A DNA stretch of 25,598 nucleotides from the NCBI GenBank assembly GCA_964589365.1, contig CAZPTQ010000062.1:1-25598 (forward strand), given 5' to 3'. Position 1 is the first letter of the stretch. The number at the start of each line of letters is the position of its first letter. Of the stretch, positions 15,005 through 22,092 are shown in pieces. The position numbers were made by a program, and so were the translations under genes. The notes beneath the pieces were generated by a model. The model saw nothing but the letters and a program-made list of their open reading frames with translations. It made no database searches and was not told the origin of the DNA. The stretch comes from M3007 sp964589365 (GTDB lineage: Bacteria > Bacteroidota > Bacteroidia > Chitinophagales > Saprospiraceae).

Positions 15005-15008
15005 GAAG

Positions 15009-15986
15009 ATGCAAACTCCAAGCAGGGCTGATTTATTGCCAATGCTGGCAAACCTCGAAGAAGCCAACTTCGAGGCCACAGCCCAGGCCGTTTTTGCGTA
15101 CCAATCTATCCATAATCCCATTTATTCCAGATGCTTATCATTGCTTGGGCACTCCACCGTCCACCGTCCTTTCCTCCCCATTTCCTTTTTTAAAACCCAT
15201 CGGGTGCAAACTGGCAGCTGGGAAGCCGAAACGGAATTCAAGAGCAGCGGAACTTCTGGCCAGAAGCCATCACGTCATTTGGTGCGCCACCTCGATTTTT
15301 ATCTGAAAAATACCCGCCGGGGATTTGCCGAATATTACGGCGATCCTTCCGAATGGGCCATTCTGGCATTGCTGCCGTCCTATTTAGAACGTGGTGGCTC
15401 TTCTTTGGTAGCAATGGCCAACTATTTTATCCAAAACTCCCGCCAAGCAGAAAGCGGTTTTTTCTTGAAAGACTTTGACAAGTTGAAAATCGCGCTGAAT
15501 GCTTGTAGATCAAAGGGTTGTAAAACATTATTACTCGGCGTAAGTTTTGCTTTACTTGACTTTGCGGAGCAATGCCCGATGCATTTGCAGGGAATAACGG
15601 TTATGGAGACCGGTGGCATGAAAGGTCGACGACGCGAATTAACCCGTACAGAACTACAGGAAACTTTGCAAGCCGGGCTCGGCGTTGAGGAAATTCATGC
15701 GGAATACGGGATGACAGAGCTTTTCTCCCAGGCATATGCGCAAGGCGGTTCGCGTTTCCACCCAGCGCGAACCATGCGTGTTTTGGCCACAGAACTCAAC
15801 GATCCGTTTTGCCCCGTGCCATCAGGGCGGACAGGCGTATTAAACATCATTGACCTGGCCAATCTTGATACTTGCAGTTTTATCCAAACAGAAGATATTG
15901 GGCGGGTTTTCCCCGACGGAAGTTTTGAGGTGCTTGGGCGGATGGATGTTGCAGAACTGCGTGGTTGCAATTTGATGGTGGAGTAG
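15009..15986 (+). CDS. LuxE/PaaK-family acyl-protein synthetase
   Basis: A 325-aa member of the ANL adenylating superfamily, shorter than typical ligases and matching the LuxE-type acyl-protein synthetase size. Visible motifs: the P-loop-like KSSGTSGQKPS (78-88), an ETGGMKGRRRE loop (200-210), the adenine-binding EYGMTEL (232-238), TEDIGRV (294-300) and the hinge GRMDVAELRG (310-319). Such enzymes activate a carboxylic acid as an acyl-adenylate and pass it to a protein cysteine or another carrier. No luciferase, reductase or carrier-protein gene is nearby, so the substrate is unknown. I chose the ATG at 15009; the terminator-like hairpin just upstream makes the TTG at 14979 unlikely. The convergent TPR gene ends nine bases downstream. 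Confidence 0.85.
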   Translation: MQTPSRADLLPMLANLEEANFEATAQAVFAYQSIHNPIYSRCLSLLGHSTVHRPFLPISFFKTHRVQTGSWEAETEFKSSGTSGQKPSRHLVRHLDFYLKNTRRGFAEYYGDPSEWAILALLPSYLERGGSSLVAMANYFIQNSRQAESGFFLKDFDKLKIALNACRSKGCKTLLLGVSFALLDFAEQCPMHLQGITVMETGGMKGRRRELTRTELQETLQAGLGVEEIHAEYGMTELFSQAYAQGGSRFHPARTMRVLATELNDPFCPVPSGRTGVLNIIDLANLDTCSFIQTEDIGRVFPDGSFEVLGRMDVAELRGCNLMVE

Positions 15987-15995
15987 GGGAGTGCG

Positions 15996-16643
15996 TCAGT
16001 TTTTTATCCGTTTGATCACTTCTACGCGGTAGGTTTCACGCACGGTTTTGCTGTCCAGGGCCTGTTGAAACAAGGTTTTTGCTTCTTCATAGCGCCCCAA
16101 GTCCTGCAATGCAACCCCTTTGTAATAGTAAAACTCGTCGCTAAAAGTGGTGATCTGCTCGAATGCGTCAAGAGATTTTTGAGATTCTTTCAATTGAAGC
16201 CAGCAGATTCCAATAAAAAAATGATCGGTAGGAGACGATTCCCGAATTGCTGTTCCAAAATCATTTTTCCGGTAGGCAGCCAGTGCTTTGGCAGGACGGA
16301 CGAACTTTTGGACCTCATGTTCGCCACGCACTGCGATATTGTCAAATGGATAGGGAATAAGGTCTGTGCGGGCAGCAATGATTGGGTTTGGATCTTTTAA
16401 AACGGGTGAAAACCAGCCTGCCTGCCAGCAAATCGCCGCACCCAATACTGCGATTACTGCCAACCAAATCCATTTTTTGTCTGCCAAAAGGATTTGGAGC
16501 CTCGTGGGTCTTGGCCCGGCCAGTTGCTTCCAGCGAGCCGCTCGCTCGGCGTTCAAATGCGTTTTCAAGAGTTGATGCTCCCGAATAGAAAGTTCCTCTG
16601 GCGGCAGTTGTTCAGGGTTGTATTTATGCGAAAAAGTATTCAT
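15996..16643 (-). CDS. Single-pass membrane TPR protein paired with sigma factor
   Basis: A 215-aa protein. Residues 1-56 are hydrophilic and predicted cytosolic (with EELSIREHQLLKTHL ... ERAARW), then a TM helix (about 57-77, WIWLAVIAVLGAAICW), then an extracytoplasmic TPR-like domain (about 105-208: KALAAYRKNDFGTAIRESSP ... FEQITTFSDEFYYYKGVALQ ... EEAKTLFQQALDS). It follows the sigma factor gene with a 12-base gap, so the two are almost certainly one transcript. The layout is that of a transmembrane anti-sigma regulator, with a short inside tail to bind the sigma factor and an outside domain to sense, but I cannot show the zinc-binding or ASD helices of known anti-sigma factors. The anti-sigma role is an inference. 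Confidence 0.75.
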   Translation of the reverse strand: MNTFSHKYNPEQLPPEELSIREHQLLKTHLNAERAARWKQLAGPRPTRLQILLADKKWIWLAVIAVLGAAICWQAGWFSPVLKDPNPIIAARTDLIPYPFDNIAVRGEHEVQKFVRPAKALAAYRKNDFGTAIRESSPTDHFFIGICWLQLKESQKSLDAFEQITTFSDEFYYYKGVALQDLGRYEEAKTLFQQALDSKTVRETYRVEVIKRIKN

Positions 16644-16655
16644 GATCAGCAGTGG

Positions 16656-17270
16656 TTAAAGCGATTGAAAGAAGTGTTTTCGTAGTTTTTGGATGCAACG
16701 GTGCTTGTCTTGTTTAACCGCCTCCGGGCTTTTGCCCAGTATCTCGGCAATTTGGAAATGGGGCAATTCGTCGTAATAATAACGATGCAATATGCCACTG
16801 CATTTGTCGCAAAGGCTGTCCCAGGCCTTTTTGAATGCGGCCAATTCTTCCGCCTCAAAACCGGCATCCTCGTCGGCTGCAAGGTTTTCGGCAAATGAAT
16901 CCACGGGCATTTCTCTATTTCGCTTCTGTTTTTTCTGAAAGTCGGTCACGATGATTCGATTCAGATAAGCCTCCAAATTACCCCAGGTGACTTTTCTGGC
17001 GATTAAAATGTTGCGAAAACTCATCAGGCCCTCCATAACAGCATCTTCTGCATCGGCTTGATCTGTGCCGTGCGAAGATTGAAGGCGGCGTACCATTTTC
17101 CAAAACTGCTTAACAAAGACTCTTTCGAACAGGGTTTCATCGCCTTGCCCGATTTGGCTAAGCAAGGCTTCAAATTGAGTCTCGGAAAGGCCAAAGTTTT
17201 TTTCTGTCGAAGGGACGGATTCAATCATAGAGCGAGTTAGCGTCGGATAAACCGGAATATTAAGGGTCAT
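16656..17270 (-). CDS. ECF-type RNA polymerase sigma factor
   Basis: A 204-aa sigma-70 family factor with only regions 2 and 4. Region 2 is about 45-118 (DETLFERVFVKQFWKMVRRL ... DAEDAVMEGLMSFRNIL ... LEAYLNRIIVTDFQKKQKR). After an acidic linker (121-143), region 4 spans 145-200 with a helix-turn-helix in DELPHFQIAEILGKSPEAVK. The 40-residue N-terminal extension is unusual; an in-frame Met15 (17228) is an alternative start. It would direct RNA polymerase to a small regulon. The divergent T9SS/CHAT genes, across a 358-base gap, are the obvious candidate targets, but no shared promoter motif could be proved here. Confidence 0.9.
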   Translation of the reverse strand: MTLNIPVYPTLTRSMIESVPSTEKNFGLSETQFEALLSQIGQGDETLFERVFVKQFWKMVRRLQSSHGTDQADAEDAVMEGLMSFRNILIARKVTWGNLEAYLNRIIVTDFQKKQKRNREMPVDSFAENLAADEDAGFEAEELAAFKKAWDSLCDKCSGILHRYYYDELPHFQIAEILGKSPEAVKQDKHRCIQKLRKHFFQSL

Positions 17271-17628
17271 GGCGAAGGTAATTTTTTAAAAAAACAAGGA
17301 GGAAGGTTTAATAGACGAACAGAAACAAACAGTTGATTTTCAATGGTTTAGGAATATAACGCACTCTTTGCAGACCAATTCAATATTTAATAAAGCCCAA
17401 AGAGCCGCACAGGTAACAAGCAAACAGGGTTTATTTTTTTGACCTGTTACCTCCGATGAACAGGCGGCTTTTACCCTTGAAACCTGCGTTGCACGGCAGC
17501 CGGAAGCCGAACAGATGGAGGGATTCAACCAAAGCGCCCTCGCGGCTTTTTGAACAGCGGGGCGGAGGATGCCGAAACGCCGAGAAGTGAGTAGGCTCAT
17601 GGCCAGTCTGTTTCCAAATTAAAATATT
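17271..17628. other. 358-base divergent intergenic region with structured GC-rich island
   Basis: The ends are A/T-rich: TTTTTTAAAAAAA near 17283 before the sigma gene and AAATTAAAATATT before the ATG at 17629. The middle (17453-17605) is much richer in G+C and full of short complementary pairs: CGGCTT (17465-17470) with AAGCCG (17504-17509), GAGGG (17518-17522) with CCCTC (17537-17541), and GGCG (17561-17564) with CGCC (17578-17581). Upstream of this, AGGTAACA (17411-17418) pairs with TGTTACCT (17445-17452), while ACAGG (17424-17428) competes for the same bases, with a T-rich run between. A leader RNA, a small RNA or a gene remnant are all possible. The minus-strand frames in it match nothing I recognise. 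Confidence 0.5.
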
Positions 17629-20340
17629 ATGAAACTCAAATTTTTTTATTGCTGTCTTTTCGCAGCGATGCTTTTCCCCATTTCCTTGGCCGCGCAGACG
17701 CAGTCGCCAAAATGGGTCTTCGCAAATTATCTGGCCAATTTTACAGGCCCTGCACCAACACTGCCTTTGCTCCCAACGTGGTCTAGTTGCGGCTCTTATG
17801 CTGCGAACGTCGCACTCGACCATTCTGGCAACCTCTTGTTCTACATTGAATGGATGCTAATTTATGATGCTGCTGGAAATGAAATAGGATACCTGGATGG
17901 CGGCGAATATTCAGAGACCAAGGAGGTAGCCGTTTTTGAAGTCCCAGGCCACTGCCACCAGTACTATATTGTTTATGCCAAGCAGAACAACCTCTACTAC
18001 ACGAAGGTGGTGGATGGCCCCAACGGAATCGAAATCGTGAGTGGGCAAAGCAATGTGAATTGCACGGGGTCTGCTTCTTTTACAGGAAACATACAAATTG
18101 CGGTCTCACGGTTGAGGCCAGACAATGCTCGGATTTTATATGCGACGGGCGATGAAAACTTGTGCAAATATATCATCACGAGTCAAGGGATATCGTTCAG
18201 CCAGCTAATGCTTAGCTCTACGACTTCGCCCACCATGGGCATGAATTTTGCATCCAACGAACTGGACCTCAGCCATGCTGGCGACCAACTTGCCTGGGGC
18301 AATCATTCAGGTTTTTTTAGAGACTGCAATGCATATGTCATTGACTTGAACGCCAATGGAAACTATGTGGGCCACCAAACCTACACCATTCCTGAATCTG
18401 GCACAGTCGTAGGTGGCGTTGAGTTCGATGCTACCGGCAATAGTCTTTATGTCTCCTCTACCTGGTCAGGTGCTGGCCCTTCTCCTTTGCATAAGGGCAT
18501 AAACGTCATCGACCTTACACAGGCACCCACTTCGTTCACCTATCTTGGTGGGTCATCCTATGGAGTGTCTCAGTTGGAGATGGCATTTGATGGCAAAATC
18601 TATGCGGCCTCCCCAAGTAGTTCGAAAATTGGTAGCATTGACCCTAATACCAATATTTTCACGCTAAATGCTATCAATATCTCCTGCAACCAAATGTTGC
18701 CTGACCAGATTGATGGCCAAGATTACCTGCTTGCAGTCGGGCCACCTGACTTTTGGGTTTCAGATGGTACGGACACCTGGAGCAGCTTGCCACAGCAACC
18801 TGTGGACAATGGTGCAGAACCACAGCCAGCCATTTATTGGGATGGCGCCATCTGGAACTGTGAAAATGACCCGAATTGTCCGCAAAACGAAAACCCTGAA
18901 TTCAAAATGTTTGGTGACAACTATATGCGGGTGAAGGTGCGCAACAATGGCTGTGTAAACTCTGCGCCCACTACGGCAGATTTGCACATGTACTGGACGC
19001 GGGGACGTTCGGGGGAAATTTGGGACGCCCACTGGCTCGACCCCATTCTCCGCCCACTGAACACAATCAACGGGTTTGCCGCAGGGGGCGAAATCACCGC
19101 CGATCAAGTTACCGCGAACTCCATCCCAATTGACATCCCAGCCATTCCAGCAGGTGGCGAAGTTATTCTTACCCAAGCATGGAGACCTCCATATCCAGGC
19201 AATTTCACGGGCGACGGCTTTGACGTTGATTCAAATCAAAACCCGATGATCTGTTTTCTGGCAAGGATTGAATCGGGAATAGACCCGATCGTGAACGAAC
19301 AGTTCGGGCCAATAGGCGAGAATGTCAAAAACAGCAACAACATCGCAACCCGAAATACCTACCTGGTCAATCTTGACCCACTCAACATTGCCCATTGGGG
19401 CGGAAGCCTTGGGCTGAATCTTCAGTACGATGCGCCTGCCGTGGTCCGTTTGGATTTTACCGCTTCTCCTTTGAACGAGCCTTTTGCAGAATTCGGAACG
19501 GTCAACCTTCAGTTTAGCACCAGCTTGTGGAATCTTTGGATGGACGCAGGGGCACAAGCCGAAAATGTAGAAATCGTTGATTTTGACCAAAGGATCGTAC
19601 AGGTGACAGACCCCCAACACGCGTCCGTCCGAGGCCTGGGTTTACAACCGGATCGAGATTACAGCATACTGCCAGGTTTTCGCCTCAACAATGGCGCAGA
19701 AGGGGAGCACTCGTTTCAATTCCGCATCAATATGGTCGACGAGGAGACGGGCGAGTATGGAAGTACCAACACCTATGAAGTCCGGATTGGCACAGAATGC
19801 AACATCAACCTGCTCAACGAATTTGTGGTCACGCCCGGTAATTGCACTACAATTGGTCAGGAAATGGGCTGCACGGACTGCAAATACACTTGGTCTCCAG
19901 CCAACGGATTGGCCAATCCTTCCAGCCCAGTCACCACGGCCTGCCCGGATCAGACTACCACCTATCGATTGACGGTAACCAATGAGGCAACAGGCTGCCA
20001 GGCTACGGACAACGTGACGGTACATGTGGAGGACAGGTTTCAAAACCGCAGTTCCGAAAAATTCATCGCAGAAACGAGGGGGAGCGTGCACTCAGGAGTC
20101 CAAGTATTCCCGAACCCGGCCAACGATCTGTTCCAAATCACATTCAAGGCCAGGGAGGCGAAATATTTGCCACTTGTTTTGATCAACAGCTTGGGCCAAA
20201 TATTCGTCCGTCAAAATGTGCAGGTAGTCAAAGGGCAAAACACCTTTAGCCTCTCGGCAAAACAACTTCCGCAAGGCTTGTACCATCTGCGGATTGGAAA
20301 TGGCGATTGGCAGGGAAAATCCATTGTAATTGAACATTAA
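17629..20340 (+). CDS. T9SS type-A secreted beta-propeller-like protein
   Basis: A 903-aa exported protein. Signal peptide MKLKFFYCCLFAAMLFPISLAAQ. Residues about 30-370 form a propeller-like domain (SGNLLFYIEWMLIYDAAGNE, GTVVGGVEFDATGNSLYVSS, LEMAFDGKIYAASPSSSKIG, DPNTNIFTLNAINIS). About 370-720 is beta-rich (CARDB-like features such as YMRVKVRNNGCVNSAPTTAD). A cysteine-rich Ig/PKD-like module is at 725-800 (CTDCKYTWSPANGLANPSSP), and 824-903 is the type A T9SS sorting domain (VQVFPNPANDLFQ ... GQIFVRQ ... LPQGLYHLRIGN). It should cross the outer membrane and be retained or released at the cell surface. It stands divergent from the sigma-factor pair and precedes a second T9SS protein and the CHAT protease. 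The start is firm. Confidence 0.9.
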   Translation: MKLKFFYCCLFAAMLFPISLAAQTQSPKWVFANYLANFTGPAPTLPLLPTWSSCGSYAANVALDHSGNLLFYIEWMLIYDAAGNEIGYLDGGEYSETKEVAVFEVPGHCHQYYIVYAKQNNLYYTKVVDGPNGIEIVSGQSNVNCTGSASFTGNIQIAVSRLRPDNARILYATGDENLCKYIITSQGISFSQLMLSSTTSPTMGMNFASNELDLSHAGDQLAWGNHSGFFRDCNAYVIDLNANGNYVGHQTYTIPESGTVVGGVEFDATGNSLYVSSTWSGAGPSPLHKGINVIDLTQAPTSFTYLGGSSYGVSQLEMAFDGKIYAASPSSSKIGSIDPNTNIFTLNAINISCNQMLPDQIDGQDYLLAVGPPDFWVSDGTDTWSSLPQQPVDNGAEPQPAIYWDGAIWNCENDPNCPQNENPEFKMFGDNYMRVKVRNNGCVNSAPTTADLHMYWTRGRSGEIWDAHWLDPILRPLNTINGFAAGGEITADQVTANSIPIDIPAIPAGGEVILTQAWRPPYPGNFTGDGFDVDSNQNPMICFLARIESGIDPIVNEQFGPIGENVKNSNNIATRNTYLVNLDPLNIAHWGGSLGLNLQYDAPAVVRLDFTASPLNEPFAEFGTVNLQFSTSLWNLWMDAGAQAENVEIVDFDQRIVQVTDPQHASVRGLGLQPDRDYSILPGFRLNNGAEGEHSFQFRINMVDEETGEYGSTNTYEVRIGTECNINLLNEFVVTPGNCTTIGQEMGCTDCKYTWSPANGLANPSSPVTTACPDQTTTYRLTVTNEATGCQATDNVTVHVEDRFQNRSSEKFIAETRGSVHSGVQVFPNPANDLFQITFKAREAKYLPLVLINSLGQIFVRQNVQVVKGQNTFSLSAKQLPQGLYHLRIGNGDWQGKSIVIEH

Positions 20341-20358
20341 AATACTGGCTTGAAACTT

Positions 20359-20394
20359 CAACTATGCGCCGGGTACAAACCCGGTGCATAGTTG
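20359..20394. terminator. 16-bp stem-loop after the propeller gene
   Basis: Bases 20359-20374 pair with 20379-20394 (16 bp, with one G-U wobble) around the four-base loop ACAA. It begins 18 bases after the stop codon at 20340. There is no T-run on the plus strand, and an A-run follows instead. It could be a terminator without a U-tract, a 3'-end stabiliser, or a dispersed palindrome. Confidence 0.6.
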
Positions 20395-20490
20395 CTCCCA
20401 AAAAAAACACCGCGTATAAGTGTTACCATTCCATACATTCGGGCTTCTGGGTAGATACAATTGATTCTCTCACCTTTAAACACGAACGTA

Positions 20491-22092
20491 ATGAAGTGCA
20501 AATACCTTTTTGTTGCTACCCTGCTGGGGCTTGGCCTTAGTGCTTTCCCCTTGTATTCTCAAACAATCAATGTTGTCTCCACAAGCCCTACCGGTCCTGC
20601 CAGTCTCAGCACTATGGTTGCCGACTTCACGTTCACGGCAGAAAGCTGTACTTTTTCACCACCTTGTCCTTCAGCAACCTGTTGCGTGCCAATGTGTAAC
20701 ACGCTGTTTTTTATCTTGTATGGAGACGGCCATTATGATTCAGGCATAGGTAATTCGATTCCTCGGACGCATAAATATCCTACCGCTAGCACGACTTACG
20801 TGACAAAGGCATGGTTTGCCAAGAAGAAAGATGTGGATCCGCCGTCCTTCGTTTTCAAACCTGTAACAACGGGCATAGGCGGCACTTACACAAATCCACC
20901 AACCATGATGAATGACAAGAATGTCAAAATTGGCACTTCTTGGGCCCCTGTTGCAGGAGACCCACATTTTGTAGTTCTGACCATCGCGAATACTTGCAAC
21001 AGCTGGCCAGATGGCACCCTTGAGTATTTTTACCACGACAGTAAGTTAGAAGTAAATGCAGCAGACTTTGCAAACTTTAATAATTCAGGATCGCTGTCTT
21101 TTTCGTCGCTACCTCTTGTGCCTCCCAGCACCACGTACAATCGAAAATGTGTTTTGAACTACACAGGGCTTGCGCCAGGTACCCAGCAGCATTTTTTCAT
21201 TCCAGTTACCGTAGAACTGATTGGGCCTGAAGTACTTATCGACTACAAAGCGGTGATAAAGCCGGCTAAACTACCCTGCAATTCTCCCTCATCGAACATC
21301 ATTGAAATAAGTAAAACTACGGAACTGTCTGCTCACGACCCGAACCGCAAGACAGTCAATATTGAAAATATTTGCTCTAATTCCGCTGCAACATCGCTTG
21401 AATACCGAATCAAGTTTCAAAACGACGGGGAATACTTTGCTGGCACCGTCGTGGTAACCGATCAGTTGGACCCGAACCTCGTGGATCCCTTGTCCGTAGA
21501 AGTGACCAGTTCCAGCCACGGCTCTTGTATCCCCTGCATTTACGCCCCCGATCCTGCGAACAGCAATATTGCCACATTCACTTTTGCGGGTATTCAATTG
21601 CCGGGCAGCAATCAAATTGTTCCAGATAAATATGATTTCGACGAAACAATAGCAGAATTTACCTTCACGGTTAACACGCTCCCAAATCTGCCAGCAGGGG
21701 TCATTCCCAATATAGCCGAGGTGATTTTTTATCCAGATAAGTCAACCTTGCAAACGAACATTGCGAACGTTTATATTGGAGAAAATTCAGACAACAACCC
21801 AGACTGTGAGGAAATAGAACGGAGTCAAGATAATTTGAAATCTGCTGTGCCTGCGCAAATAATCGCTGTTCCCAATCCATTTTCCAGCAACCTAAAACTC
21901 ATAGCACAAGTGTTACCAAACGAATTTGCTGTGGTCGAAATCTTGGCCTTATCGGGGAATTTCATGGCCCAGCAAACATTTTTTGATTCGTCGGAATGGG
22001 ACTTACAAACTGAAAATTGGCCTGCTGGCATCTATTTCGTCCGTATTCAAACCGCACACAACGTCACGATCCAGCGTGTTGTAAAACAATGA
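20491..22092 (+). CDS. T9SS type-A secreted protein with DUF7619-like domain
   Basis: A 533-aa exported protein. Signal peptide MKCKYLFVATLLGLGLSAFP. After a region of beta strands, residues about 280-445 match a DUF7619-type conserved repeat (HDPNRKTVNIENICSN, YRIKFQNDGEYFAGTVVVTD, DFDETIAEFTFTVNTLPNLP, PNIAEVIFYPDKS). Residues 457-533 form a type A T9SS C-terminal sorting domain (VPNPFSSNLKL ... PAGIYFVRIQTAHN ... VVKQ). I chose the ATG at 20491 for the signal peptide over a TTG at 20461. Its TGA stop overlaps the ATG of the CHAT protease (ATGA at 22089-22092), implying translational coupling and a functional link. Surface location predicted; binding partner unknown. Confidence 0.9.
   Translation: MKCKYLFVATLLGLGLSAFPLYSQTINVVSTSPTGPASLSTMVADFTFTAESCTFSPPCPSATCCVPMCNTLFFILYGDGHYDSGIGNSIPRTHKYPTASTTYVTKAWFAKKKDVDPPSFVFKPVTTGIGGTYTNPPTMMNDKNVKIGTSWAPVAGDPHFVVLTIANTCNSWPDGTLEYFYHDSKLEVNAADFANFNNSGSLSFSSLPLVPPSTTYNRKCVLNYTGLAPGTQQHFFIPVTVELIGPEVLIDYKAVIKPAKLPCNSPSSNIIEISKTTELSAHDPNRKTVNIENICSNSAATSLEYRIKFQNDGEYFAGTVVVTDQLDPNLVDPLSVEVTSSSHGSCIPCIYAPDPANSNIATFTFAGIQLPGSNQIVPDKYDFDETIAEFTFTVNTLPNLPAGVIPNIAEVIFYPDKSTLQTNIANVYIGENSDNNPDCEEIERSQDNLKSAVPAQIIAVPNPFSSNLKLIAQVLPNEFAVVEILALSGNFMAQQTFFDSSEWDLQTENWPAGIYFVRIQTAHNVTIQRVVKQ

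Noticed and set aside
14979..15008. TTG at 14979 as the start of the LuxE-like protein
   Set aside because: It would place the start codon across the promoter box and the terminator hairpin; the ATG at 15009 fits the family start.
17340..17600. 86-aa minus-strand frame between the sigma factor and T9SS genes
   Set aside because: It spans the structured GC-rich island, has no recognisable domain and has an overlapping alternative frame; the region is better read as noncoding.
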